The notes under the pieces were generated by a model that searched no databases, was not told the DNA's origin, and saw only the letters and a list, made by a program, of their open reading frames with translations. From Chitinophaga pinensis (GTDB lineage: Bacteria; Bacteroidota; Bacteroidia; Flavobacteriales; Flavobacteriaceae): DNA of 55,065 nucleotides. The translations under genes and the position numbers were made by a program. The stretch is from positions 1 to 55,065 of the forward strand of contig CAMCDQ010000009.1 in the NCBI GenBank assembly GCA_945873505.1, given 5' to 3'. The first letter of the stretch is position 1, and each line of letters opens with the position of its first letter. Below are positions 8,204 to 16,732 of this stretch, one piece after another.

Positions 8204-9379
8204 TTATTCTGTAGGAATTTCTACCACTTGAAACTTCGTTCTTTTGCTACCTTCATACATTTCGTATTTCACCAAACGGGCTTCAATACTTGCATTGAAA
8301 AGTTTGATTTTTCGAGATGGTTTTAATCCAACATATTTCAAAGCTTCTAAATTTCCTGTTATGAACCAAGCGTTGGTACCAGGATAATTTTTCTTTAAAG
8401 TATCACCAATATTTTTATAAAATTCTTCCATATGAATATCCAAACGCTCATCATAAGGTGGATTAAAAACGATATGCAATTTTCCTTCTGATGTTTTTTC
8501 AGTATCAAAAAAGTTGCGTTCTTCGATAGTGATATATTCGTCTAAATTAGCGTTTTTGATATTGTCTTTTGCTTTATTTACGGCACTTGGCGCTTTATCA
8601 AAACCTTTTATCGTATAATGAAATTCTCGAACTCTTTTCATTAATGATTCCAAAATTGAATCAAATAAATCATTATCCCAATCGTTCCATTTTTCAAATG
8701 CAAACTCTTTTCTATTGATATTTGCTGGAATATTACAAGCAATCATCGCTGCTTCAGCAAGAAAAGTTCCTGAACCACACATAGGATCTAAAAAATCAGT
8801 TTGACCGTCCCAACCAGAAAGCAATAAAATTCCCGCAGCCAAAACTTCATTAATAGGAGCGATATTTGTCGCCGTTCTATAGCCACGTTGGTGCAATGAA
8901 TTTCCTGAAGTATCCAAGGCAATTGAAACTTGATCTTTATCAATATGAATATTAATTCTTAAATCCGGATGAATTTTATCAATACTTGGGCGTTGTCCCG
9001 TTCTATCTCTAAATTGGTCAACAATAGCATCTTTACATTTTTGGGAAACAAATTCAGAATGATTAAAATTGTCAGAATGTACCGTCGCATCAATCACAAA
9101 AGTTTGGTTTGCACCAATAAATTTCGACCAATTAACACCTTGAACTCCTTTATATAAATTTTGTTCGTTTGTAGCTTTAAAAAAATAAATCGGTTTTAAT
9201 ACCTTTAATGCAGTTCTCAAAGATAGGTTTGCTTTATACATAAAACCTTTATCCCCTTTGAAACTGACCATTCTCACACCTTGTTCAACATCTTGAGCAC
9301 CAAGCATTTTCAACTCATTTGCTAAGATTTCTTCAAAACCAAAAAAGGTTTTGGCAATCATTTTAAAATTATTTTCCAT
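8204..9379 (-). CDS. rlmL: THUMP-containing 23S rRNA guanine-N2-methyltransferase (RlmL-like)
   Basis: It is predicted to make m2G in 23S rRNA (position 2445 in E. coli numbering). The 391-residue product starts MENNFKMIAKTFFGFEEILANELK, the usual N-terminus of the THUMP/ferredoxin-like region. It continues with the methyltransferase fold: DFLDPMCGSGTFLAEAAMIA (SAM binding) and the catalytic motif NPPYDERL. E. coli RlmKL is about 700 residues with a second methyltransferase (RlmK). Here only the RlmL half is present. The ATG at 9379 is chosen over an in-frame ATG at 9403 because the conserved domain begins there. Confidence 0.88.
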   Translation of the reverse strand: MENNFKMIAKTFFGFEEILANELKMLGAQDVEQGVRMVSFKGDKGFMYKANLSLRTALKVLKPIYFFKATNEQNLYKGVQGVNWSKFIGANQTFVIDATVHSDNFNHSEFVSQKCKDAIVDQFRDRTGQRPSIDKIHPDLRINIHIDKDQVSIALDTSGNSLHQRGYRTATNIAPINEVLAAGILLLSGWDGQTDFLDPMCGSGTFLAEAAMIACNIPANINRKEFAFEKWNDWDNDLFDSILESLMKRVREFHYTIKGFDKAPSAVNKAKDNIKNANLDEYITIEERNFFDTEKTSEGKLHIVFNPPYDERLDIHMEEFYKNIGDTLKKNYPGTNAWFITGNLEALKYVGLKPSRKIKLFNASIEARLVKYEMYEGSKRTKFQVVEIPTE

Positions 9380-9400
9380 TGTAAAATCAAGTATTCGTTG

Positions 9401-9419
9401 CAAAAATACACTAAATTTG
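9401..9419. promoter_or_regulatory. interleaved -7 boxes between rlmL and the 9448 methyltransferase gene
   Basis: On the minus strand TATTTTTG (9408 to 9401) serves rlmL with a leader of about 16-20 bases. On the plus strand TAAATTTG (9412-9419) serves the divergent gene at 9448. Neither has a TTG at the ideal distance, so only the -7 elements are supported. Confidence 0.4.
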
Positions 9420-9447
9420 CTCGACTTTAATTAATTGAAATAAGATA

Positions 9448-10212
9448 ATGTCTGATATACATAAACAAACTTCCGATAATTCACCATCAAAAACCAGTAA
9501 CTGGTTCGCCTCTTGGTTCGATTCGCCTTACTATCACATTCTATACAAAGAACGAGATGAGGAAGAAGCGCAGTTGTTTATGGACACCATCGTTCATTAT
9601 TTAAACCTTCCTGAAGATGCTAAAATTTTAGATTTAGCTTGTGGAAAAGGACGTCATTCCATCTATTTAAATCAATTAGGATTTGATGTTACAGGTGCTG
9701 ATTTATCATCAAATAGTATCGCTTTTGCAAAAAAATCCGAGAATGAAACCTTGCATTTTGTAGAACACGATATGCGAAAACCATTCGAAAAAAAATTCGA
9801 TGCTATATTAAATTTATTTACAAGTTTTGGTTATTTTGAAAATGACGAAGATAATTTAACAACTTTAAAAGCCATAAAAGAAAGCATTTCAGAGTACGGA
9901 TTTGCCGTAATTGACTTTATGAACGTGCCAAATGTCTTGGCTAATTTAGTTCCATACGAAGTGAAAACGGTTGAAAATATTGACTTTCACATCAAACGCT
10001 ATTTAAAAGACAATCATATTTATAAAGAAATAGATTTTGAAGATAACGGCGAAAAATATCATTTTACCGAAAAAGTAAAAGCCTTAACTTTACAAGATTT
10101 TGAATCCATGATGGAACAAGCTGCTATTTATTTATTGGATATTTTTGGCGATTATCGCTTAAAAAAATTCCATAAATTAGAAAGTGAAAGATTAATAATG
10201 ATTTTCAAATAA
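9448..10212 (+). CDS. class I SAM-dependent methyltransferase
   Basis: The 254-residue product has a standard Rossmann methyltransferase fold. Motif I is ILDLACGKGRHSIYL at about 60-74, followed by the acidic SAM contact GADLSSNSIAFA, FVEHDMRKPF and then motif IV-like AILNLFTSFGYF. The sequence is of the Methyltransf_25/11 type, and the substrate cannot be read from it. The ZIP gene overlaps its stop by one base (TAATG), so translation is coupled. A rRNA or small-molecule substrate are both possible. Confidence 0.85.
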   Translation: MSDIHKQTSDNSPSKTSNWFASWFDSPYYHILYKERDEEEAQLFMDTIVHYLNLPEDAKILDLACGKGRHSIYLNQLGFDVTGADLSSNSIAFAKKSENETLHFVEHDMRKPFEKKFDAILNLFTSFGYFENDEDNLTTLKAIKESISEYGFAVIDFMNVPNVLANLVPYEVKTVENIDFHIKRYLKDNHIYKEIDFEDNGEKYHFTEKVKALTLQDFESMMEQAAIYLLDIFGDYRLKKFHKLESERLIMIFK

Positions 10213-10892
10213 TGAACACTTATTTCCCCTTACTTCTTCCCCTTCTATCCGTTTTAATTGGATATGTTTTTGCATTATTTCTAAAGCCAGAAGCCAAGAA
10301 AAACTTAAAATTACTATTGGCTTTCAGTGGTTCATTTTTGCTATCATTAACAGTAATGCATTTATTGCCAACACTTTATGAAGCGCATAATTCATCGGTT
10401 GGATTGTATATTATGCTGGGAATTTTGTTCCAAATTATCTTAGAATTTTTCTCAAAAGGCGCAGAACACGGGCACGTTCACGGTCACGAAAAACTGTTCA
10501 AAATGCCTTGGCTTTTATTCGTAAGTTTGTGTATTCACGCACTTTTAGAGGGTTTTCCAGTGAGTCACCAACACGAATTGGCATTAGGAATCGCCATTCA
10601 TCATTTTCCCATCGCAATCATTTTGACCACCTTTTTTGTAAATGCACAATTGAATAAAAAAGCGATATTTTTATTTATGATTTCCTTTGCAATCATGACG
10701 CCTTTAGGAACGTTACTTTCGGATATTCTTCCCTTTTTAAACGATTATTACACCGAAATTACGGCTATTGTCATTGGAATTTTATTCCATATTTCCTCAA
10801 CCATAATTTTTGAAAGCAGCGAAGGACACAAATTTAATATTGCCAAGGTTTCGATGATTGTTTTGGGAATTGTGTTGGCTTATTTTATTTAA
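10212..10892 (+). CDS. ZIP family metal transporter
   Basis: It imports Zn2+, Fe2+ or related divalent cations across the inner membrane. The 226-residue product has about eight predicted helices. A histidine-rich cytosolic loop (AEHGHVHGHEKLF) lies near residue 85. The two metal-path helices contain HALLEGFP and IAIHHFPIAI, matching ZIP helices IV and V. The chain is short but complete for bacterial ZIPs. It overlaps the preceding methyltransferase stop by one base. Metal specificity is not decidable from sequence. Confidence 0.9.
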   Translation: MNTYFPLLLPLLSVLIGYVFALFLKPEAKKNLKLLLAFSGSFLLSLTVMHLLPTLYEAHNSSVGLYIMLGILFQIILEFFSKGAEHGHVHGHEKLFKMPWLLFVSLCIHALLEGFPVSHQHELALGIAIHHFPIAIILTTFFVNAQLNKKAIFLFMISFAIMTPLGTLLSDILPFLNDYYTEITAIVIGILFHISSTIIFESSEGHKFNIAKVSMIVLGIVLAYFI

Positions 10893-10897
10893 TTTGG

Positions 10898-11030
10898 GCG
10901 TGACCTCGTTTAGTACATTAGGAGTTACAAGACAATTTTCGTTAAACGAGGTCGGGCTTTACGTTGCAAGTCCTCGCCAAGTTCCGCTTTGCTATACTTG
11001 TCTGTGGGCTTTACACTGCAATCCCTCACG
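10898..11030. repeat. intergenic structured repeat after the ZIP gene
   Basis: An exact 11-bp inverted repeat (GACCTCGTTTA at 10902-10912, its complement at 10943-10953) is followed at once by a 25-bp unit at 10954-10978 (GGGCTTTACGTTGCAAGTCC...). A diverged direct copy of that unit lies at 11006-11030 (GGGCTTTACACTGCAATCCC...). The GC content is far above the surroundings. An 82-codon open frame runs across it by chance and is not called. A promoter-like TAACTTTG for murQ lies just beyond at 11084-11091. Confidence 0.65.
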
Positions 11031-11115
11031 CAAAAAAACTGCAATTGCACAAAATTACAATAGTCCTTTCAATAAAAACTTTGTAACTTTGACCTTAAAT
11101 ATTTGAACCTATAAA

Positions 11116-11937
11116 ATGACATTTATAAAAACCACCGAACAATCCTCAAAATACGAACATTTAGAAAAAATGTCGGTTCAGGAATTGTTATTTAATATCA
11201 ATCAGGAAGACAAAACCGTGCCTTTTGCAGTTGAAAAAGCATTGCCTCAAATTTCACTTTTGGTTGCTCAAATAGTAGCTAAAATGCAATTGGGAGGACG
11301 TCTTTTTTATATTGGAGCAGGAACTTCAGGGCGTTTAGGAATTGTAGATGCGTCTGAATGTCCACCAACTTTCGGAGTTCCTTTTGATTTGGTCAACGGA
11401 ATCATTGCTGGTGGTGACAAAGCCATTCGCAGAGCGGTAGAAAACGCCGAAGATAATCCAACACAAGCTTGGGTAGATTTGCAAGAACATAACATTTCTG
11501 AAAATGATGTTGTTATCGGAATTGCAGCTTCAGGAACAACACCTTATGTCATTGGAGGTTTGAAAGCGTGTAATGAAAATAATATTAGTACAGGTTCTAT
11601 ATCTTGTAATGCAGAAAGTCCGCTTTCTCAAACAGCTAAATTTCCAATAGATTTGGTAGTTGGTCCCGAATTTGTAACCGGAAGTTCAAGAATGAAAGCA
11701 GGAACAGCACAAAAATTAGTGCTGAATATGATTTCAACGGCAACAATGATTCAATTGGGAAAAGTCAAAGGAAATAAAATGGTTGATATGCAATTGAGCA
11801 ACAGCAAATTAGTGGATCGTGGCGTAAAAATGATTATGAGCGAAATTCCTGTAACCTACAAAATTGGTGCAGCATTATTAGAAAAATATGGAAGCGTTAG
11901 AAAAGCAGTAGACCATTATTTAACAGAAAATAAATAA
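11116..11937 (+). CDS. murQ: N-acetylmuramic acid 6-phosphate etherase
   Basis: MurQ removes the lactyl ether from MurNAc-6-phosphate to give GlcNAc-6-phosphate, salvaging peptidoglycan sugar. The 273-residue product has the SIS fold with the family signature YIGAGTSGRLGIVDASECPP at about 73-92, then GGDKAIRRAVENAEDN with the catalytic-type glutamate, VIGIAASGTTPYVIGGL, and GSSRMKAGTAQKLVLNMIST. Length is slightly below the E. coli form (298). No MurNAc kinase or PTS gene is nearby. DUF6095 starts one base after its stop. Confidence 0.95.
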   Translation: MTFIKTTEQSSKYEHLEKMSVQELLFNINQEDKTVPFAVEKALPQISLLVAQIVAKMQLGGRLFYIGAGTSGRLGIVDASECPPTFGVPFDLVNGIIAGGDKAIRRAVENAEDNPTQAWVDLQEHNISENDVVIGIAASGTTPYVIGGLKACNENNISTGSISCNAESPLSQTAKFPIDLVVGPEFVTGSSRMKAGTAQKLVLNMISTATMIQLGKVKGNKMVDMQLSNSKLVDRGVKMIMSEIPVTYKIGAALLEKYGSVRKAVDHYLTENK

Positions 11938-11938
11938 A

Positions 11939-12160
11939 ATGAATACCAATAAAGAACTTTTGAGCAAAGGAATAAAATTCTTGACAATTGCATTGCCTTG
12001 TCTTTTTATAGGGCCTGCGGTTATTCATTTTGGTTTTATAAACAAGCTACAACCCACATTTTATTTGATATTAGGAATTGGAATTGCCATTTGTATTACC
12101 GCAATGGTATTAATGTTCTTAGGATTAAATACAATAATGAAAAGCATGTTTAGTAAATAA
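11939..12160 (+). CDS. DUF6095 family small membrane protein
   Basis: The 73-residue product has two transmembrane helices (about 14-33 and 41-63: FLTIALPCLFIGPAVIHFGF, FYLILGIGIAICITAMVLMF). I recognise it as the DUF6095 family, which in Flavobacterium follows murQ; function unknown. It is packed between murQ and the pentapeptide-repeat gene with spacers of 1 and 0 bases. The three are therefore almost certainly one transcript with coupled translation. Confidence 0.75.
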   Translation: MNTNKELLSKGIKFLTIALPCLFIGPAVIHFGFINKLQPTFYLILGIGIAICITAMVLMFLGLNTIMKSMFSK

Positions 12161-12733
12161 ATGGAAAATTTAATTAACGTTCATAAGACTTTTGAAAAAG
12201 TCATTTCTATAAATAAAAGAGTCAACAATCGGGAGTTTGAAGGTTGTGTTTTCAAAAATTGCGATTTTTCAAATAGTGATTTTTCAAATAATACTTTTAT
12301 CGATTGCGAGTTTTTCGATTGCAACCTGTCGATGACTAATTTGAGAGGAACGGGATTGAAAACAGTTGATTTTATTAATTGTAAATTGCTTGGGATTTTA
12401 TTTAATGAATGCGACGACTTTTTATTTAATGTCAGTTTTGAAGAATGCGTTTTAGATTATGCGTCGTTTGCCAATAAAAAAATGTTGAAAACAAAATTTA
12501 TGAACTCGTCATTGAAAGAAGTGACTTTTATTGGCGCTAATTTATCAAATTCTGTTTTTGAGAATAGCAATCTGGAAGGTGCTATTTTTAATGATACGCA
12601 ATTGGCTGCTGCTGATTTTACATTGGCACAAAATTTCAAAATTGACCCAGAATTTAATCCGATGCGAAAAGCAAAATTTTCGACGCAGGGAATCGATGGA
12701 TTATTGGATAAATATGATATTAATATAGAATAA
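12161..12733 (+). CDS. pentapeptide-repeat protein (Qnr/McbG-like architecture)
   Basis: The product has 190 residues. From about 22 to 155 almost every fifth residue is F or L, flanked by small residues: FEGCVFKNCDFSNSDFSNN, FIDCEFFDCNLSMTNLRGT, FENSNLEGAIFNDTQLAAA. This predicts a right-handed quadrilateral beta-helix that mimics DNA in shape and charge. A helical tail (about 165-190) follows, as in topoisomerase-protecting members of the family. Length is close to McbG and Qnr proteins. It starts on the base after the DUF6095 stop. Its position 1.3 kb from topoisomerase IV genes is suggestive but does not prove a link. Confidence 0.88.
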   Translation: MENLINVHKTFEKVISINKRVNNREFEGCVFKNCDFSNSDFSNNTFIDCEFFDCNLSMTNLRGTGLKTVDFINCKLLGILFNECDDFLFNVSFEECVLDYASFANKKMLKTKFMNSSLKEVTFIGANLSNSVFENSNLEGAIFNDTQLAAADFTLAQNFKIDPEFNPMRKAKFSTQGIDGLLDKYDINIE

Positions 12734-12734
12734 C

Positions 12735-12803
12735 TAGCCCTGATGGAAGGGAAAATCCCGAGCTTTTTAGCGAGGATTTGGAATGACAGCAGGAAATAGC
12801 TTC
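12735..12803 (+). repeat. TAGCCC-type intergenic repeat, copy A
   Basis: The element begins TAGCCCTGATGGAAGGG two bases after the pentapeptide-gene stop and ends CAGCAGGAAATAGCTTC. The centre contains an AAATCC/GGATTT stem topped by a T-rich loop flanked by GCT/AGC. A closely similar element lies in inverse orientation at 31160-31094. The copies agree at both ends and in the central hairpin but differ between, which suggests a mobile or structured unit rather than chance. Confidence 0.7.
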
Positions 12804-12816
12804 AAAAAAAAAGAAA

Positions 12817-13185
12817 ATGAAAAAAGTAATATTCTTCGTCTCGTTATTGATTTTAACTTCGTGTTATGATGTGGAGCGGAATTGCAAGGACTTTAAAACG
12901 GGCAAATTTCAATTTGATTTTGTGTTGAATGGCGTTAAGAAAACAACAGTTTTTGAGCGTACAGAAACGTTACAAATTGAAACTTACGAAGGTAAAACCG
13001 ATACTGCAACGGTGCGTTGGGTTAACGATTGTGAGTTTGTTTTACAGAAATTACATCCAAAAAATATTCAAGAAAAAAAGGCAATTAGTATGGAAATAGT
13101 TTCAACTACGAAAAATTCTTATACCTTTGAATTTGGAATAATTGGAAGTGACGAAAAGCAAAAAGGAATAGCAGTAAAACTATAA
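12817..13185 (+). CDS. small lipoprotein of unknown function
   Basis: The 122-residue product begins with a lipoprotein signal (MKKVIFFVSLLILTSC) and then a beta-rich domain: CKDFKTGKFQFDFVLNGVKK, TETLQIETYEGKTDTATVRW, CEFVLQKLHP. There are two further cysteines (about residues 23 and 66) that could pair. I recall homologues in Flavobacterium being labelled DNA topoisomerase IV in databases. Nothing in this sequence supports that label, which probably arose from the neighbouring parC. It lies 16 bases before terC on the same strand. Confidence 0.75.
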   Translation: MKKVIFFVSLLILTSCYDVERNCKDFKTGKFQFDFVLNGVKKTTVFERTETLQIETYEGKTDTATVRWVNDCEFVLQKLHPKNIQEKKAISMEIVSTTKNSYTFEFGIIGSDEKQKGIAVKL

Positions 13186-13201
13186 ATATAAACGTATCTA
13201 A

Positions 13202-13975
13202 ATGGAAGTTTTTTTAAACCCAAGCGCCTGGATTGCCTTATTAACATTGACGTTTTTAGAAATTGTATTAGGAATTGATAATATAATTTTTATTTCAATT
13301 GCAACAGGAAAATTACCCGAAGAGAAACGAAAAAGAGCTACAAAAATCGGAATGTTTTTAGCAATGTTCATGAGAATTGTACTTTTGATGGGGATTTCTG
13401 TATTGATTGCTATGAAAGAAGCCTGGTTTACATTTGATTATAGTTGGTTTTCAGCTCAAATTTCGGGTCAAAGTTTGATTTTATTGTTCGGAGGATTGTT
13501 TTTACTGTACAAAAGCACTAATGAAATTCGCGAAAAAGTAGAGGAAAAAGGAAAGGAAGAAAAAGAATTGGGAAAATCAGCAACCAAGTCCTTTTCGAAC
13601 GTTATTCTGCAAATAATTTTGATAGACATCGTATTTTCATTTGACAGTATTTTGACTGCAGTTGGAATGACAAATGGTGTTGAAGGCGCTATTTATATAA
13701 TGGTTACTGCGGTTGTAATATCCGTTTTGATTATGATGCAGTTTGCTGTTCCCGTTGGAAATTTTGTAAATAAGCACCCTTCAATTCAAATATTAGGATT
13801 AACGTTTTTAGTATTAATTGGTTTTATGCTAATCACAGAATCCGCTCATTTAGCAAATGCATCCTTTTTTGGAAATCATGTAGATGTGGTACCAAAAGGC
13901 TATTTGTATTTTGCGATATCGTTCTCGCTTTTAGTGGAAGTTTTGAATATGAAAATGGCAAAAAACAAGAAATAA
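13202..13975 (+). CDS. TerC family integral membrane protein
   Basis: The 257-residue product has seven or so helices. It carries the TerC landmark motifs LTFLEIVLGIDNIIFISIATG (about 18-38) and IVFSFDSILTAVGMTNG in the second half, with the intramembrane aspartates. Recent work on TerC/Alx proteins links them to manganese export and to metalation of secreted proteins. Older work linked them to tellurite resistance. Length is usual. It ends at a strong terminator shared with the converging parC gene. Confidence 0.92.
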   Translation: MEVFLNPSAWIALLTLTFLEIVLGIDNIIFISIATGKLPEEKRKRATKIGMFLAMFMRIVLLMGISVLIAMKEAWFTFDYSWFSAQISGQSLILLFGGLFLLYKSTNEIREKVEEKGKEEKELGKSATKSFSNVILQIILIDIVFSFDSILTAVGMTNGVEGAIYIMVTAVVISVLIMMQFAVPVGNFVNKHPSIQILGLTFLVLIGFMLITESAHLANASFFGNHVDVVPKGYLYFAISFSLLVEVLNMKMAKNKK

Positions 13976-14002
13976 ATAAAGCCACTTTCGAGTGGCTTTA
14001 TT
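13975..14002. terminator. bidirectional terminator between terC and parC
   Basis: A perfect 12-bp stem pairs 13975-13986 with 13991-14002 around a TTCG loop. The stem is followed by T-runs in both directions (TTATTTTT on plus, TTATTTA on minus). It starts on the last base of the terC stop and ends one base before the parC stop. Confidence 0.9.
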
Positions 14003-14003
14003 T

Positions 14004-16709
14004 TTAAAATAATGTTATTTGTCCGTCATTATCAAGTTGAATTTCTGAATCATCACTGCCATCAACTTCAATATCACCTTCTACTTCTATTTCTTCTGGA
14101 ATTATTTCTTCAGGAGCTTCGTATGGCAAAGATTCTAATAAATTGACCTGTTTTAATTTATCGGTTGTCAATTGATTTCCAAGTGCTTTAAATCCTTTTA
14201 CAGCAATGAATGACTCTATATCAACAGTTAAATTTTCTTTTTGAAGCCCTTTTATTTTATTAAATACCAATTCTGCAACTGGTCGATACTCCGTTGAAAC
14301 GATTTCTAATTGCGAGTTTTCATGCTCTGTAATAAAAATTTCCTCTTTATTTTCCACTTCCACTAAGAAACGTTTTATAAAATAACGTTCTTTTTCGCCA
14401 TCGTAATAAATAGCGGAAATAGGTTTTTTAGGAATCCATTTTTCAAGAACAACCATATCTTCCTCAAAATGCGTCGTCAATTCAGGTGTAATAACTTTCA
14501 GTTTACCTGATTGTTGTATAATTAGAATTTTATCGTTTGGTCTAAATTCACCTAACAATTCACCACGTGCATCTACATTTAATCGTTGAACAGTATCATC
14601 AAACCAAACTTTCCTTGGTAATAGTGTAGAGATGCCTTTTTCTTTGAGTTCAATTTTTTTGATTGGATATTTTGTGACTATGTTTCCTTTTGACGTTCTG
14701 CCTTTGATGGCTAATTTTGCAAAATCAATATCGAATTTTAATTTTTTGATATTTCCTACTTGGCGTAGTAAAATGGTAATTACTTCTGCTTCACCATTTG
14801 GATTACAAGAAAAATACACTACTTGCGAACCTGAGTTTTCATTAGTCAAATCATACGGTTTATCACGTGTAACTCCAGAAACATTGAACCTTTTGATGTA
14901 CGATGGGCCTGATTTTCCATCGCGGTATATCATATTATAAATCGTTCGTTTGTCGCTTCTATCAAAAATAGCAATGTGAATAATGTCTTTACCAACGAAT
15001 GTTTTTGCATCGACTTTGGTAATCATCATTTTTCCATCTCGTAGAAATACAATTACATCATCAATATCAGAGCAATCGGTAACATATTCGTCCTTTTTAA
15101 GGCTTGTTCCCACAAATCCTTCTTCTTTATTTACATATAATTTGGTGTTTCTTAAAACCACTTTTGTAGCTTCAATGTCATCAAAAATGCGAAGTTCTGT
15201 TTGGCGTTCTCTTCCTTTTCCGTATTTATCTCTAAGACGAGTGAAAAATGCTATTGCAAAGTCAATCAAGTTGTCTAAATCGTGTTTTACTTGTTCAATA
15301 TCGCCTTCTAAAGCTTCAATTTTGTCTTGGGCTTTATTGCTGTCAAATTTAGAAATACGCATAATCCTAATTTCGGTCAAACGCAGAATGTCTTCTTCAG
15401 TAATGGCTCGTTTTAGATGTTTTATATGTGGTTTCAATCCTTCGTCAATTGCATAAATTACACCTTCTTTGGTAGTTTCTTCTTCAATTAAACGATATAC
15501 TTTTTGTTCTATAAAAATACGTTCTAAAGATGCAAAATGCCATTGTTCTTCTAATTCACTTAATTGAATTTCAAGTTCGCTTTTCAGCAATGCAACAGTT
15601 CTGTTTGTTGAAATTTTCAACATTTCAGAAACACCAATAAATAGTGGTTTATTGTCTTCAATCACACATCCTAAAGGTGCTACCGAAGTTTCGCATGCGG
15701 TAAAAGCAAACAAAGCATCGATTGTTTTATCTGGAGAGACACCTGGGAATAGATGAATTAATATTTCAACTTCAGCGGCGGTATTGTCTTCAATTTTCTT
15801 GATTTTAATTTTCCCTTTTTCATTTGCTTTCAAAATACTATCTATTAAAGTAGTTGTATTTGTAGAAAATGGAATTTGGGTAATAACCAACGTATTTTTG
15901 TCTAATTGTCCAATTTTAGCACGAACACGAACTCTTCCGCCCCGTAATCCGTCATTATAATTTGACACATCCGCAATTCCGGCAGTCATAAAATCTGGAA
16001 ATATTTGAAATGGTTTTCCTTTTAGAATTTTAATAGAAGCATCTATTAGCTCATTAAAATTATGAGGTAATACTTTTGTGGAAAGTCCAACAGCAATTCC
16101 TTCGGCTCCTGAAGCCAATAATAATGGAAATTTTACAGGTAAATTATTCGGTTCAGCCCGACGACCATCATAGGAAACTCCCCAATCGGTAATTTTTGGA
16201 GAATATAAAACTTCCAAAGCAAATTTTGATAATCTTGCTTCAATGTATCGAGAAGCTGCGGAGCTATCTCCGGTAAGGATATTTCCCCAGTTTCCCTGAC
16301 AATCGATCAATAATTCTCTTTGCCCAATTTGCACCATAGCGTCACCAATACTTTGATCGCCGTGGGGATGGTATTGCATCGTATGACCAACAACATTAGC
16401 AACTTTATTATAACGCCCGTCATCCAACTCCTTAAGCGAGTGCATAATTCGACGTTGAACAGGTTTAAAACCGTCTTCAATTGCAGGTACAGCACGCTCT
16501 AAAATCACATAAGAGGCATAATCCAAAAACCAATCTTTGTACATTCCTGTAACTTTGGTAATGGTATCGCTGCCGTCTTCGTTATTTTCGTAAAAATGCT
16601 TTCCTTCTGAAGATTTTATATCTTCAAAGCCTTCTTCAATTGCAGATTCGTTTAACTCTTCGTTAAATTCGTCTTCATTTGGGATGCTATTCTCTTCGTA
16701 TTCGTCCAT
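14004..16709 (-). CDS. parC: DNA topoisomerase IV subunit A
   Basis: The product is the DNA-cleaving and rejoining subunit that decatenates replicated chromosomes. The 901-residue chain has an acidic N-terminal extension (about 1-50), then the breakage domain: RAVPAIEDGFKPVQRRIMHS at 72-91, HPHGDQSIGDAMVQ, and catalytic R154-Y155 in SAASRYIEARL. A C-terminal DNA-wrapping region carries degenerate blades and an acidic tail. The GyrA-box typical of gyrase (QRRGGKG) is not visible, which supports ParC. It lies 23 bases after parE on the same strand. Confidence 0.93.
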   Translation of the reverse strand: MDEYEENSIPNEDEFNEELNESAIEEGFEDIKSSEGKHFYENNEDGSDTITKVTGMYKDWFLDYASYVILERAVPAIEDGFKPVQRRIMHSLKELDDGRYNKVANVVGHTMQYHPHGDQSIGDAMVQIGQRELLIDCQGNWGNILTGDSSAASRYIEARLSKFALEVLYSPKITDWGVSYDGRRAEPNNLPVKFPLLLASGAEGIAVGLSTKVLPHNFNELIDASIKILKGKPFQIFPDFMTAGIADVSNYNDGLRGGRVRVRAKIGQLDKNTLVITQIPFSTNTTTLIDSILKANEKGKIKIKKIEDNTAAEVEILIHLFPGVSPDKTIDALFAFTACETSVAPLGCVIEDNKPLFIGVSEMLKISTNRTVALLKSELEIQLSELEEQWHFASLERIFIEQKVYRLIEEETTKEGVIYAIDEGLKPHIKHLKRAITEEDILRLTEIRIMRISKFDSNKAQDKIEALEGDIEQVKHDLDNLIDFAIAFFTRLRDKYGKGRERQTELRIFDDIEATKVVLRNTKLYVNKEEGFVGTSLKKDEYVTDCSDIDDVIVFLRDGKMMITKVDAKTFVGKDIIHIAIFDRSDKRTIYNMIYRDGKSGPSYIKRFNVSGVTRDKPYDLTNENSGSQVVYFSCNPNGEAEVITILLRQVGNIKKLKFDIDFAKLAIKGRTSKGNIVTKYPIKKIELKEKGISTLLPRKVWFDDTVQRLNVDARGELLGEFRPNDKILIIQQSGKLKVITPELTTHFEEDMVVLEKWIPKKPISAIYYDGEKERYFIKRFLVEVENKEEIFITEHENSQLEIVSTEYRPVAELVFNKIKGLQKENLTVDIESFIAVKGFKALGNQLTTDKLKQVNLLESLPYEAPEEIIPEEIEVEGDIEVDGSDDSEIQLDNDGQITLF

Positions 16710-16732
16710 TTAATTTCTTTGAATCTTTTAAT

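Noticed and set aside
10858..11106. An 82-codon plus-strand reading frame after the ZIP gene.
   Set aside because: It runs out of frame across the end of the ZIP gene and the GC-rich repeats, and its composition follows the repeats rather than protein coding.
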